From Streptomyces sp. NBC_01381 (lineage in GTDB: Bacteria > Actinomycetota > Actinomycetes > Streptomycetales > Streptomycetaceae), in NCBI RefSeq assembly GCF_026340305.1, contig NZ_JAPEPI010000002.1, positions 1,674,001 to 1,738,000 of the forward strand: DNA of 64,000 nt, in the 5' to 3' direction. A program made the translations under genes and the position numbers. The notes under the pieces were generated by a model that saw nothing but the letters and a program-made list of their open reading frames with translations, was not told the DNA's origin and made no database searches. Below, in pieces: positions 24,059-33,175 of the stretch (within the stretch, counting starts at the first letter, position 1; every line of letters starts with the position of its first letter).

Positions 24059-24913
24059 CTATCCGCGCGGACGGGCGCTGCCGATCTGCTCCGACACCCG
24101 GACGAGCCGGAAGCCGCGCTCACGCAGCTTCGGGACGATCGTCCGCAGGGCACGCTCGGTGGCGGGAGCCGCGCTGCGGGTGCAGTGCATGACGACGACC
24201 GAACCGGGCCGCACCCCGTCGAGCACCTGCTTGGCCACCGCGTCGGCGTCCGTGGCGAACGCGTCGCCGCTCACCACGTCCCACTGCACCGCCGTGACGC
24301 CGCCCGGTGCCAGCGCGCGCAGCGCCTGCTTGTCGTAACAGCCGCCGGGGAAACGGAAGTACGGCACCGGGCGCTCGATGCCCACCTTGCGGAAGGCGGT
24401 GAAGGCGCGCTCCATGTCGGCGCGCATGCCGGAGGCGGGGACGGTGGGCAGGCCGTAGCAGTTCTTGGTGAAGGCGTAGTGGCTGTACGAGTGGTTGGCG
24501 ACCTCGAAGAGCGGATCCCGCCCGATGTCCTTCGCCTGCGCCGGGTACTCCTCGGCCCACCGCCCCGTCATGAAGAAGGTCGCGGGCACATTCAGCCGGC
24601 GCAGGGTCGCCACCAGCGCCGGATTGTCGAACCGCTCGCCGGCCGCGGCGCGTGGCCCCTGATCGGCGGTCATGTCGGCGTCGAAGGTGAGGGCGACGGT
24701 GGGTGCGGCGGTTTTGGTGCGGGGGGCGTTCTTGAAGACGGGGGTGAGGCCTGCGGGGCCGGGGGCGAGGGTCGCCGGTCCCTCGGTGGCGCGGACCCGC
24801 TCGCGCGGGGCGGGGGCGGGGGCGGTGTCGCTGCCGCAGGCGCCGAGCGTGGTGAGCGCGAGGGCGCTGAGAGCGCAGGCGGTGGTCAGCCGCCTGGTGG
24901 CCGGTGTGATCAT
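24059..24913 (-). CDS. CE4 polysaccharide deacetylase lipoprotein
   Basis: The 284-residue protein has a lipoprotein signal with lipobox LGAC (Cys26), an Ala/Pro linker and then the NodB homology domain. Visible motifs are ALTFDADM (residues 75-81, first motif with Asp78), HSYSH (141-145) and RFPGGCYD (third motif). It should be anchored on the outer face of the membrane and deacetylate cell-wall or capsular N-acetylhexosamine. ATG 24913 is chosen because the signal peptide begins there; a TATGTT -10-like element lies 6 nt upstream, so the mRNA may be leaderless. Confidence 0.88.
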   Translation of the reverse strand: MITPATRRLTTACALSALALTTLGACGSDTAPAPAPRERVRATEGPATLAPGPAGLTPVFKNAPRTKTAAPTVALTFDADMTADQGPRAAAGERFDNPALVATLRRLNVPATFFMTGRWAEEYPAQAKDIGRDPLFEVANHSYSHYAFTKNCYGLPTVPASGMRADMERAFTAFRKVGIERPVPYFRFPGGCYDKQALRALAPGGVTAVQWDVVSGDAFATDADAVAKQVLDGVRPGSVVVMHCTRSAAPATERALRTIVPKLRERGFRLVRVSEQIGSARPRG

Positions 24914-25024
24914 CTGGCGAACATAACGGGTGAAGCGGCGCAAATCGCCGAAGGTGGGGCGCGCTGGCCCCCGGACGGCGGATCCTTGCTCGCCGGGAAG
25001 CGGCGGGTCCGGACCGCCGGAGGC

Positions 25025-25555
25025 CTAGACCCAGCCGTCCAGCGACGCCATGAACGCCTCGAAGTCGTCCCGGTGGATGGTGTGCCCGGCCCCCTTCACC
25101 GTACGTATGGTGAAGCCCCGCCGCTCCAACTCCCCTTTCAGCTCATCGGAGATGAGGAAGCTGGGATCCGCCACCTGTACCAGGGACGGGACGACGGGAG
25201 CGGCCGGCGTGCGATCGACCGCGTTCTCCCCGGAGAGGGCGAGCGCGGTGCCCGGATCCCATGCCGCCAACGTCGCCACCTCGACGTCGACATCCGCGTC
25301 CTCCCAGCGCGGATTCAACTCCGCGATCATCGCGCGCGACGCCTGCTGGAACTCCACGAACACGGCAGGGTCGACCGACCCGGCCTGCCCGAGCGGCCAC
25401 GCCGGGTCGGAGTAGACGGCACGCGCCGGCGCGAGCCGCTCCACCGCGAGGCCGAGCGCCATCCCGCCGAGCGAGTGCCCGATCGCGAGCTCCGCCCCGC
25501 GTGGCAACGTCGCGACCAGGTCGTCCGCGAAGATCTCCGGGCCGTATGCGCCGCG
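25025..25555 (-). pseudogene. Alpha/beta hydrolase remnant lacking its N-terminus
   Basis: The readable protein is RGAYGPEIFADDLVATLPRG, then AELAIGHSLGGMALGLAVER, continuing to GAGHTIHRDDFEAFMASLDG. The nucleophile elbow GHSLGG and the catalytic His region are present. The first 60-70 residues, with the oxyanion loop, are missing, and homology stops at about 25549-25555 exactly where a LacI-family remnant begins on the other strand. An internal TTG at 25507 could start a 160-residue fragment but would not give a complete fold. I treat it as a decayed or deletion-truncated gene. Confidence 0.75.
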
Positions 25556-25824
25556 ACGAGTACGCGATGCTCCTGATGCGGGCCCTGCAGGACGCCGGGT
25601 TCGACATCCCGGGGGACGTCGCCGTGGTCGGCGCCGATGATCTGCTGCTCGGCAGGCTGTTGCGCCCGAGGCTCACCAGCGTACGCATTGAACTCCCCGC
25701 GGCCGCCGAGGTCGCCGCCCTGGTCGACCGGCTCGTCCGGGAGCCGGAGACGCCACCGGCCGTGCACTGGCGGGCGAGGGTACGCATCGAGGCGAGGGAG
25801 TCCAGCCGCCCGGCGGCGGAATGA
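25550..25824 (+). pseudogene. C-terminal remnant of a LacI-family regulator
   Basis: The frame reads RRDEYAMLLMRALQDAGFDI, then PGDVAVVGADDLLLGRLLRP. This is the last third of a LacI/GalR ligand-binding domain, ending at TGA 25824. There is no helix-turn-helix and no N-terminal sugar-binding lobe in the window. The fragment begins at the same point where the convergent hydrolase remnant loses homology, which indicates one deletion or inversion breakpoint. Confidence 0.78.
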
Positions 25825-25855
25825 GGCTCACGGGCGCTCGTCGGCGGAGTGAGGG

Positions 25856-26323
25856 TCAGGAGCGGTCGTCGCCGCCACCCGCCTCCCCGTCGTCGGACAG
25901 GACAAGCCCCGCCGCCCCGCCGAACCGCCGCCGCAGCAGTTCGTACTCCGCCTGGCGGCGCAGCGGCCCCGGTGGGCGGATCACGGTGCGGGGCGTCGAG
26001 ATCTGCTGGCCCAGGATGAACTGCTCGCGGGTCAGGTCCAGTTCGAGCCCGCTCGGCAGGCGGTTCCACCAGTGGTGGCCCTGCTGTTCCCCCGCCGAGG
26101 ACCGCACATCCCCGCACAGCAGCACGCCGCCGAACAGGTCGTGGACCAGGAGCGCGGTGATGTCGCAGTGCCCCCAGGCCGGATTCTCGGCGCTCCACGG
26201 CCTGCGCTCGAGATCGTCGGGGGAGCAGGTGTCGGCGGACCACGCGGCGCGCAGCGCGGCGTCGATGCCGGCCAGCGTCAGCGGATTCGCGGTCGGCGGG
26301 AGCTCGGTCGTCGGCGAAGTCAT
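25856..26323 (-). CDS. YunG family protein
   Basis: The 155-residue protein contains ALRAAWSADTCSPDD, PAWGHCDITALLVHDLFGGV and HHWWNRLPSGLELDLTREQF. These are the conserved blocks of the YunG family, with Cys, His and Trp positions reminiscent of a papain-like or transglutaminase-like small fold. Function is unknown. ATG 26323 is chosen because conservation starts soon after it. It is transcribed away from the VOC protein gene. Confidence 0.82.
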   Translation of the reverse strand: MTSPTTELPPTANPLTLAGIDAALRAAWSADTCSPDDLERRPWSAENPAWGHCDITALLVHDLFGGVLLCGDVRSSAGEQQGHHWWNRLPSGLELDLTREQFILGQQISTPRTVIRPPGPLRRQAEYELLRRRFGGAAGLVLSDDGEAGGGDDRS

Positions 26324-26436
26324 GTTGGCCACGTTGGCATCCGCCACTGACAATGCCGGACGGATGCCCCGCAACGACCGGCTCCCACCCACCCCCGGCA
26401 GACCGCACCGACCCGCACCGACGAAGGGCCCCACCC

Positions 26437-26847
26437 ATGCGCTCGACCCTCTTCAACGTCGCCTTCGACTGTGTCGACGCCTACGAACTGGCCCAGTTCT
26501 GGAGCAAGGTGGTCGGCCATCCGCTCAACGACGACGACTTTCCCGGTGAGTCGACGGCGGCCATCGCCCTCCCCACCGGACTCCACCTCTACTTCGCCCA
26601 GGTCCCCGAGCCGAAGGCGGCCCACAAGAACCGGGTCCACCTGTGCCTGCAGCCCGATGGACCGCGCGACGCTGAGGTCGAGCGGCTCCGCGCCGCGGGC
26701 GCGACCGTGGCGGCGGACCGCCGCAATCCCGACGGCACCGGCTGGGTCGTCTTCACCGACCCGGAGGGCAACGAATTCTGTGTGCTGCGCAGTGCCGCCG
26801 AACGCGCGGCGGGCGAATCGGCAACGTGTGACGGAGCCGCAGGGTGA
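26437..26847 (+). CDS. VOC (glyoxalase/bleomycin-resistance fold) family protein
   Basis: The 136-residue protein has the paired betaalphabetabetabeta modules of the VOC superfamily (FNVAFDCVDAYELAQFWSKV, then VHLCLQPDGPRDAEVERLRA, then WVVFTDPEGNEFCVLR). The C-terminal Glu in EGNEFCVL is a usual metal ligand. Substrate is unknown; relatives act in glyoxal detoxification or drug sequestration. AAGGG lies 9 nt before the ATG. Confidence 0.87.
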   Translation: MRSTLFNVAFDCVDAYELAQFWSKVVGHPLNDDDFPGESTAAIALPTGLHLYFAQVPEPKAAHKNRVHLCLQPDGPRDAEVERLRAAGATVAADRRNPDGTGWVVFTDPEGNEFCVLRSAAERAAGESATCDGAAG

Positions 26848-26874
26848 CCCACCGCGCGCACGGTGAGTCAGGTG

Positions 26875-28317
26875 CTACCCGCTGACCGCCCCAGCCGCCA
26901 CCGCATCCCCCCGCCCGGCCAATGACGCCGAGTATCTGCGCAGCAGCAGGACTGCCGTGGTGGCGAGGCCCGTGAGGAGGCCGAGCCAGATGCCGGTGGT
27001 GTCCAGGGCGAGCGGGTAGGCCAGGAGCCAGGCGGCGGGGAGTCCGACCGCCCAGTATCCGATGAGTGTGATGCGGAAGCCGCTCTTGGTGTCGTCGAGG
27101 CCGCGCAGCAGCCCCACCCCGATGTTCTGCGCGCAGTCGAAGAACTGCAGGAACGCCGTGACGACGAGCAGTTGCGTGGCGATGGTCAGCGCGCGGTCGG
27201 ATCCTGAGTCCATGAAGGGGGCCAGGATCAGGCGGGGCACGGTGAGATAGGCGATGCCGACGACCGTCATGACGGCCGCCGCGCACGCGAGCGCGGTGTT
27301 CTTGATGCGTCGCGCGTCGTCGACGCGGCCGAGGGCCAGTTCGCGGCTCACGTTGATGGACGCGGCGTGGGAGAGGCCGACGGCGACCTGGAAGACGATG
27401 TAGACGAGCTGGTTGACGGCGGTGTGCGCGGCGAGTGCGGCGGGCCCGAAGGAGCCGGCCATCAGCGCGGTCAGGGAGAAGAATCCCGCTTCCGATCCGT
27501 ACGTCGCCGCGATCGGCACCCCGAGGCCGACAAGGCGCTTGACCGTGACCGGGTCGGCCTTGGTCACGCTCAGGGTGAGCAGCGGCGCCAGTTCGCTGTC
27601 CCGCTTGGCCGATACGTAGAGGGCGAGGAAGGAGAGCAGATAGACGGTGGACGTGGCGATGCCGATGCCGGTCAGGCCGAGCCGGGGCAGGCCCCAAGTG
27701 CCGTGTATGAGAACCCAGTTGAGGCCCGCGTTGACGGCGATGGATGCGACCGTGATCTGCAGCAGGGCCTGCGGTCGCCGCATGCCGACGGTGAACTGGC
27801 GGATGGCCTGGAACCACAGACACGGAAGGAGTCCGGGAGCCAGGGCGAAGAGCATGCTCTGGGCGCGGTCGACGACGTCCGCGTCCTGGCCGAGCAGCGG
27901 CAGGGCCTGGCCGATGAGGATCATCAGGACGGCCCCGGCGATGCCGGCGAGGGTGGCCACGGCGAGGCTGGCGCGGACGATCCCGCGGACTTCATCGTGA
28001 CTCCCGCAGCCCGCCTCCCTTCCTTCCTCTGGTCCCGATTCCCTTACGGATTCCGCCTGTTCGGCACGGGCCGCCGCGGCCGCGATCTGGTTGCCGACGG
28101 AGGTGACAAGGCCGACGCCCATGGTGCGCAGCTGGTTGAAGATGACGATCGCCAGGCCGCCCGCCGCCAGCTCCTGGGTGCCGAGGAGGCCCATCATCAC
28201 CGTGTCGGTGGTGGTCAGGGCGACCTGTGCGAGCTGGGTGAGGACGAGCGGGACGGCCAGGGTGGCGAGCGCGCGGCTGTCGCGCAGGAGGGTGGTCGGC
28301 ATCGGCATCGGTGTCAT
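26875..28317 (-). CDS. MATE family efflux transporter, probable siderophore exporter
   Basis: The 480-residue protein has about twelve hydrophobic helices in two MatE repeats (LATLAVPLVLTQLAQVALTT; VGLGVPIAATYGSEAGFFSL). Its ATG overlaps the stop of the SbnA-like gene (28314-28317), so it is translationally coupled to metallophore biosynthesis. A MATE exporter occupies the same position in the EDDS cluster of Amycolatopsis, which supports export of the product. The loop near residues 88-110 is unusually charged (QAESVRESGPEEGREAGCGS). Confidence 0.9.
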   Translation of the reverse strand: MTPMPMPTTLLRDSRALATLAVPLVLTQLAQVALTTTDTVMMGLLGTQELAAGGLAIVIFNQLRTMGVGLVTSVGNQIAAAAARAEQAESVRESGPEEGREAGCGSHDEVRGIVRASLAVATLAGIAGAVLMILIGQALPLLGQDADVVDRAQSMLFALAPGLLPCLWFQAIRQFTVGMRRPQALLQITVASIAVNAGLNWVLIHGTWGLPRLGLTGIGIATSTVYLLSFLALYVSAKRDSELAPLLTLSVTKADPVTVKRLVGLGVPIAATYGSEAGFFSLTALMAGSFGPAALAAHTAVNQLVYIVFQVAVGLSHAASINVSRELALGRVDDARRIKNTALACAAAVMTVVGIAYLTVPRLILAPFMDSGSDRALTIATQLLVVTAFLQFFDCAQNIGVGLLRGLDDTKSGFRITLIGYWAVGLPAAWLLAYPLALDTTGIWLGLLTGLATTAVLLLRRYSASLAGRGDAVAAGAVSG

Positions 28318-29342
28318 CGGTTCCTGCGGAGTTTGCTGAGGAGCTCCTCGATCTCCCGCTCCGCTGCGGGATCGAGGAGGCCGCGGGCCTGCATCCAGGA
28401 GTCGTTGAAGACGGTGTCCAGGTACTTCTCGCCGCCGTCGTTGACGAGCGCGACCATAGTCGTGCCGGGCGGCAGGGCGGGCAGCCGGGTCAGCGCCTCA
28501 TGGACGACACCGCCCGCGGAACCGCCGATCAGCAGCCCCGTGCGGGCGACGGCCCGGCAGGTGGCGAACGCCTCGATGTCGCCGACCTTCACGCCCTCGT
28601 CGATGAGGCCGAAGTCGACGAGGGCGCCTATCTCGGCGCCCTCGGGTGTGCCGGTGCCCGACTGGTAGTAGTCGTGGGCGGGCCCGCCGAACGCGATGGA
28701 CCCCTTGGGTTCCACGCCGACGGTCGTGAAGTCGGCCATGAGCGTACGCAGTTCACGTGCCGTTCCGCAGAGGGCGCCGCCCGTGCCGACCGCGCCGACG
28801 AGCACGTCGATACGTCCGTCGAGCGCGTCGTGGAGTTCATGGGCGACGGGGAAGTATCCGACGCCGTTGCTGGGGTTGTTGTGCTGCTCGGTGAAGATGG
28901 TGTTGTCCTGGCCGCGCGCCATGTCCTCGGCGAGCTCCTCGCGGGCGGCGGTGGCGAGTTCATCGGTCCCGTCGTCGGCCACGTAGACGAGTTCGGTGCC
29001 AAGGGCCTTCATCCCGCGCAGTTTGTCGGCGCAGGCGTGGTGGTCGACGACGGCGGTGAAGGTGTAGCCGCGTTCGGCGGCGATGACGGCGAGGCCGAGC
29101 CCGGTGTTGCCCGACGTGGACTCGATGATCCGGCCGCCGGGGCGCAGTTCGCCGCGGGCCTCGGCGTCGGCGATCATCTGCCGGGCCATCCGGATCTTGG
29201 CCGTGCCGGTGGGGTTGAACATCTCCAGTTTGAGCAGCAGGCGGCTGCCGGTCTCGGTGGCGGCGAGTTCGAGGAGGGGGGTGTGGCCGATGAGGTCGGA
29301 CACGCGGGTGACCACGGCGGGGCGCTGAAGTGATCCGGGCAT
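28314..29342 (-). CDS. sbnA: SbnA-like PLP synthase (cysteine-synthase fold), 2,3-diaminopropionate pathway
   Basis: The 342-residue protein has the fold-II PLP features GHTPLLEL, NPTGTAKIRMA (PLP Lys49), TSGNTGLGLAVIAAERG and GAVGTGGALCGTAREL. In S. aureus, SbnA joins O-phosphoserine and glutamate to N-(2-amino-2-carboxyethyl)-L-glutamate. The close linkage to SbnB supports the same or an aspartate-using reaction here. ATG 29342 is preceded by AGGAG at 5 nt. It lies between the decarboxylase and the MATE gene in an iron-box operon. Confidence 0.9.
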   Translation of the reverse strand: MPGSLQRPAVVTRVSDLIGHTPLLELAATETGSRLLLKLEMFNPTGTAKIRMARQMIADAEARGELRPGGRIIESTSGNTGLGLAVIAAERGYTFTAVVDHHACADKLRGMKALGTELVYVADDGTDELATAAREELAEDMARGQDNTIFTEQHNNPSNGVGYFPVAHELHDALDGRIDVLVGAVGTGGALCGTARELRTLMADFTTVGVEPKGSIAFGGPAHDYYQSGTGTPEGAEIGALVDFGLIDEGVKVGDIEAFATCRAVARTGLLIGGSAGGVVHEALTRLPALPPGTTMVALVNDGGEKYLDTVFNDSWMQARGLLDPAAEREIEELLSKLRRNR

Positions 29343-29380
29343 CACAGCTCCTGGGGTGAGTCGGGTCGGGTCGGTCACGA

Positions 29381-30790
29381 TCAGGCTCGGAGGAAGTGAC
29401 GGTCGAACCGCCAGCGTGGACGCACGGCTGGACGCCCTTCCGGACGCTCGACGCGGTCGATGACCACCTTCGGTGGCAACGGCAGTTCATGGAACGGCGA
29501 TTCGTTGGAATCCATCTGGTACCCGGCTGTGTTCGGATACACGAGCAGATCCCCCACCCGAGGTCGCCGCCAGAACGGGACCTTTCGCCAGGTGAGCAGG
29601 TCCGACTCCAGACATGTCGCCGCGCCCACGCTCGCGGGATAGACCCCCGGGGAGTCGCCGGAGGACCGGGGCAGCAGCCAAGGCTCCGGCAGATACTCGC
29701 TGTTGAACCACTGCTCCGACAGGCTCAGGCTGCTCCCGTCGACGGTCAGGATCCGATAGCCGTCGCGTTCCTTGACCCCCTGGATCCGGAACACGCTGCC
29801 GCCCGCCCGGTCCAGAAGCGCACGCCCCGGCTCGACGAGGAGCGTGACGCCGCACTCCTTCAACAGCCCGGCGAGCGGCTGCCCGTGCCCCTGCGGCCGG
29901 GACGAAAGCAGGGCCGCGAGCGCCCCGGCCCCGGCGACCGGCGAGTGGTACGGATAGAAGTCCCCGGAGTCGAACGACTTCCCCGCGTGAAAGTGCCCAC
30001 CGTGCTGCTCGGCGAGGAACGCGCGCCAGCTCTCGGCGTCGGTGTAGCTGACCGGCAGCCCGCCGCCGACGCTGATCCGGTCCGCCGCGAGGCCGAGCGC
30101 GCGCGCCTTCAGGCACCGCTCGACGAGCCGGGCCGCCAGCTCGGCGCGCGGCCCCACCTCGTATCCGGAGAGATGGAAACTGAACCCCTCCATCCGTACG
30201 GAGTCGCCCGCCCGGACGCAGCGGTCGAGGGCGGCGGTCAGTTCGGCGTCGGTCATGCCGAAGCGGCTGTGCGGCTGGGTTGGCGGCAGGCAGCGCAGCA
30301 GCACTCGGGCAGGGCGGAGCGCGGCCACTGTCTCCGTCGCGAGCAGCGCGTCGAGTTCGTCGAGGGCGTCCACGGCGATCAACGCGCCCTGCCGCACCGC
30401 GAGTTCGAGCAGCTCGCGCGCCTTGGCGGGACCGGTGACGACGACGTCCTCGCCGCGTACTCCGTGGCCCAACGCCTCGCGCAGCTCACCGAGGGATGCG
30501 ACGTCGACGCCCGCGCCGTGCGCCGCGCAGCGTTCGACCCACACGGCGGCCTTGTTGGACTTCTTCGCGAAGTACACGAAGCCGTCCACCTCGGCGGCGG
30601 TCAAAGTCGCCCGCATCGCCTGCAAGTTGGTGTCGAAGGCGTCCGGCAGGAGGAAGTGGAACGGGCCGCCGAGCGCGTACGAGAGTTCATCGAGCAGCCC
30701 GCTCGCCAGGACCGTCTCGGTGGCGGGATCGGGCAGGGCGGGCACGCTCGGCCAGGTGGCCCCGCCCCCGGCGGATGCGGTCACTGCCAC
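29381..30790 (-). CDS. Fold-III PLP-dependent decarboxylase (SbnH-like)
   Basis: The 469-residue protein has the alanine-racemase-type barrel with the PLP lysine in FVYFAKKSNKAAVW (Lys77 by alignment with YAxKAN). It also has VSLGE-type SLGELREALGHG, SVGGGLPVSY and the C-terminal beta domain with VGAATCLESDLL. Relatives decarboxylate diaminopimelate, ornithine, carboxynorspermidine or, as SbnH, citryl-diaminopropionate. In this operon it most likely removes the carboxylate of the diaminopropionate unit to give an ethylenediamine core. It overlaps the sbnB end by 10 bp; GTG 30790 has GAGG at 7 nt, and GTG 30784 is the alternative. Confidence 0.87.
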   Translation of the reverse strand: MAVTASAGGGATWPSVPALPDPATETVLASGLLDELSYALGGPFHFLLPDAFDTNLQAMRATLTAAEVDGFVYFAKKSNKAAVWVERCAAHGAGVDVASLGELREALGHGVRGEDVVVTGPAKARELLELAVRQGALIAVDALDELDALLATETVAALRPARVLLRCLPPTQPHSRFGMTDAELTAALDRCVRAGDSVRMEGFSFHLSGYEVGPRAELAARLVERCLKARALGLAADRISVGGGLPVSYTDAESWRAFLAEQHGGHFHAGKSFDSGDFYPYHSPVAGAGALAALLSSRPQGHGQPLAGLLKECGVTLLVEPGRALLDRAGGSVFRIQGVKERDGYRILTVDGSSLSLSEQWFNSEYLPEPWLLPRSSGDSPGVYPASVGAATCLESDLLTWRKVPFWRRPRVGDLLVYPNTAGYQMDSNESPFHELPLPPKVVIDRVERPEGRPAVRPRWRFDRHFLRA

Positions 30791-31809
30791 AGGGCCACCT
30801 CGGTGCCCAGGCCCTGGGCGATGGCGAGTTGGGCGAAACGGTGGCCGAGCGCGATGTCCGTGACGACCAGGCCGCTGTTGTACGCGAAGATCCGGTCATC
30901 GGCCGACCGGCGCCCGACGGCGGCTCCGGCGAGCACGGGCGGGAACTCGGCATCCACCGGCGGGAGTTGGCCCTTCGCGTCGGCCATGTCGGTTCCGGTG
31001 ACGTTCATCTGTGCCTCGCTCGTGGCGATGAGGCGGTCGGCCTCGTGGAGCGTCGAGGGGGCGAGCCCGTGCCCGACCAGGATGCAGAGCGCGCCGGGCT
31101 TGAGCCAGTCGGCCTCGACCGCGGCGGGGGTGTGCCCGCCCGCCGTGGCGACGATGACGTCGGCGTCCGCGGCCGCGGCCCGCAGATCGGTCACGATCTC
31201 CAACTCCCGCTCCGGGAAATGGGAGTTGAGCTCGGCGCGGACGGCAGCGATGCCTTCGGGGTGGGTGCCGGACAGCATGAGGCGGTCGAGGCCGGGCAGC
31301 GCGGTGAGCAGGAACGGCAGGGCGAGCCGGCCCTGGGTCCCGGTGCCGATGACCAGCGCGCTGCGGGCGCCGGGGGTGGCGCACTCGCGGGCCAGGAGCG
31401 CGGAGACGGCCGGGGTGCGCAGGGAGCCGATGCGGGAGCAGTCCATCATCGCCACCGGAAGACCCGTGACATCGTCGTACAGCGTGAGCGAGGTGTAGTA
31501 GTGCTGCTCGTCGCGGCCCTTGTCCAGGCCGTGCTTGTACGAGGTCTTGATCGCGACGACATCGCGGGAGCCGTCACGGCCGAGCATCGCGTAGGCGACC
31601 GAGTGCTCGTCGCGCGGTTTGACGGTCAGCTTGCGGGGGTTGTCGGAGCGCCCCGCGTGGAGGGTGCCGTAGGCGTCCTCGACCGTGGCGATGACGTCGG
31701 CGAGGGAGATGTCGATGCCGGCGAGGTCCGTGGTGGACAGGACGCGCAGGCGTCGGCCGGCGCCGTCGGCCGTCCCGGTGTCCGAGGGGCTCGTCGATAT
31801 TCGGGTCAT
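30781..31809 (-). CDS. sbnB: SbnB-like ornithine-cyclodeaminase-fold dehydrogenase
   Basis: The 342-residue protein matches the ornithine cyclodeaminase/mu-crystallin family and specifically SbnB. Its segments are IKTSYKHGLDKGRDEQHYYT, SRIGSLRTPAVSALLA, the NAD-binding VIGTGTQGRLALPF and ILVGHGLAPSTLHEAD. SbnB uses NAD to split the SbnA product into L-2,3-diaminopropionate and 2-oxoglutarate. GGAGGT lies 8 nt before ATG 31809. It is the second gene of the iron-box operon. Confidence 0.92.
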   Translation of the reverse strand: MTRISTSPSDTGTADGAGRRLRVLSTTDLAGIDISLADVIATVEDAYGTLHAGRSDNPRKLTVKPRDEHSVAYAMLGRDGSRDVVAIKTSYKHGLDKGRDEQHYYTSLTLYDDVTGLPVAMMDCSRIGSLRTPAVSALLARECATPGARSALVIGTGTQGRLALPFLLTALPGLDRLMLSGTHPEGIAAVRAELNSHFPERELEIVTDLRAAAADADVIVATAGGHTPAAVEADWLKPGALCILVGHGLAPSTLHEADRLIATSEAQMNVTGTDMADAKGQLPPVDAEFPPVLAGAAVGRRSADDRIFAYNSGLVVTDIALGHRFAQLAIAQGLGTEVALWQ

Positions 31810-31888
31810 GGGGGTGTACCTCCGGTCCGTGGGCGGGAGTTCGGGCCGCGTGTGCCGGGCGGCGCCGACGCACGTGCGCCGGGCAGGG

Positions 31889-32884
31889 TCAGCGCGCGTG
31901 TGCTTCGAGCGCGCTCTGGCCGTAGCCGTGCTCGGCGGCTTCGGCGGGCGGCCGTGTGCGCCGCCCGGGGACGCGTACGGAGGCCCGCTTGAGCCAGCGG
32001 TCGGTGCCGTCGTAGCGGGCTTGGAACGGCACCCGGCCGTGCACCACGAGGTCGTTGTCGACGACGAGGATCTCGCCGGGCGCGAGGCTCACCGCGACCG
32101 AGGCGCGGGCGAGTTCGGCTTCGAGGCGCCGGTAGGCGGCGCGGTAGGGCGCCACCGCACGCTCCACCGGGGTGTACGCCGGGTCGAACCGCAGCGTGAG
32201 GCCGTCATCGGTCGCGAACAGGGCGGGCACCGCGGGTGGCGGCTGGTCGGCGTATCCCTGGGCGGCGGCGTACGCGTCGTCGGGGAGGATCGGCAGGACG
32301 GGCCGCGCGAGCAAGTCGACGTCTTCGTCGGAGAGTTGGACCTTGCGGACGCTGGCCGCGGTGGTGGCGACGCGGTCGTGATTGCGTACGCAGCCGAGCA
32401 TCAGGAGATGGGCGCGGCCGGGGTGGAAGGCGTCCTCGGTGTGCGGGCTGAGGAGCACCGCGCTGCTCGCGCCGGTCTGCTCGGCCTCGTGGCCGGGCGA
32501 GGGGACGATGTTGTGCACGAACCGGCCGTCCTGCTGGCCCTCCCAGGCAAGGGGGTTGCCCATCGCGCAGGCGAGCAGCAGCAGCGTGATGTCGTGGACG
32601 GCCCCGCTGTCACCGGCGTCGGCCCAGCTCGCGGGTGTCGGCCCGATGGCCTGGTCGTCGACGTCGAGGCCGCGCAGGACGAAGAGTCCGTCGGCGGTGT
32701 CCACGGGCCGGCAATGGTGCAGCAGACGGGGGTCGAAGCCGGTGGCGGCCTGCGCTATGCGCTCCAGGAGCCGGGGAGACGTGGCGGATGTGCCGAATTC
32801 GGCGAGTATCTTCTCGGCGGTTTCGCGGAGTTGGTGTGCGGAATGGGGGTCGAGCGTGCGGACAGGTGCGGCTGCCGTGCTCAT
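31889..32884 (-). CDS. VioC/clavaminate-synthase-like Fe(II)/2-oxoglutarate hydroxylase, probable arginine 3-hydroxylase
   Basis: The 331-residue protein has the HxE metal motif His148-x-Glu150 in LLSPHTEDAFHPGRAH and the distal His282 in VVHGRVPF. The HxE (not HxD) form and the TEDAFHP context are typical of the clavaminate-synthase/VioC/OrfP group, which hydroxylates arginine or related amino acids. It is the first gene of the minus-strand metallophore operon, with an iron box about 100-120 bp upstream. Hydroxyarginine is a constituent of the siderophore EDHA, so this is the likely use. Confidence 0.85.
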   Translation of the reverse strand: MSTAAAPVRTLDPHSAHQLRETAEKILAEFGTSATSPRLLERIAQAATGFDPRLLHHCRPVDTADGLFVLRGLDVDDQAIGPTPASWADAGDSGAVHDITLLLLACAMGNPLAWEGQQDGRFVHNIVPSPGHEAEQTGASSAVLLSPHTEDAFHPGRAHLLMLGCVRNHDRVATTAASVRKVQLSDEDVDLLARPVLPILPDDAYAAAQGYADQPPPAVPALFATDDGLTLRFDPAYTPVERAVAPYRAAYRRLEAELARASVAVSLAPGEILVVDNDLVVHGRVPFQARYDGTDRWLKRASVRVPGRRTRPPAEAAEHGYGQSALEAHAR

Positions 32885-32985
32885 CGCGAAATAGTCCGTT
32901 TCCGTTGATGGGGGAGGAATCGGTACATGTGATGGGGGGGGAGTCGGTCCGTGCCACCGGTGACGCTTTGAACGCTAGCAGTAAA

Positions 32986-33006
32986 CTAAGGTAAGGCAAA
33001 CCTTAG
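32986..33006. promoter_or_regulatory. Iron box 1 (DmdR/IdeR operator), metallophore-synthesis side
   Basis: CTAAGGT and ACCTTAG form perfect 7-bp arms around AAGGCAA. The inner 19-mer agrees with the DtxR/DmdR consensus TTAGGTTAGGCTAACCTAA at 15 of 19 positions. It lies about 100 bp upstream of the hydroxylase gene. Confidence 0.88.
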
Positions 33007-33097
33007 TAGTGGATCACGCCAGGGAACGGCGTAATTCTCAACTCGGGGGCGCACAGGTGCACTTCACGGGGGGTGCGGCTTGCGGGGCCCTTCGTTC

Positions 33098-33116
33098 TTA
33101 GGGTAGGCAAACCTAA
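33098..33116. promoter_or_regulatory. Iron box 2 (DmdR/IdeR operator), importer side
   Basis: TTAGGGTAGGCAAACCTAA matches the DtxR/DmdR consensus at 17 of 19 positions. It lies about 60 bp before the lipoprotein start, a position that allows repression of the importer operon by iron. Confidence 0.9.
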
Positions 33117-33175
33117 AGCCTTCTTGATTGCCCCCGAACCGGCTGCGAACCGGTCCGAACGGAACGAGGACGTAC

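Noticed and set aside
25327..25767. Minus-strand ORF spanning the LacI remnant
   Set aside because: It is antisense to recognisable LacI sequence and out of frame with the hydrolase remnant.
26875..32884. Staphyloferrin B cluster
   Set aside because: SbnA/SbnB and an SbnH-like enzyme are present, but no SbnC/E/F NIS synthetase, SbnG citrate synthase or siderophore-type ABC genes occur.
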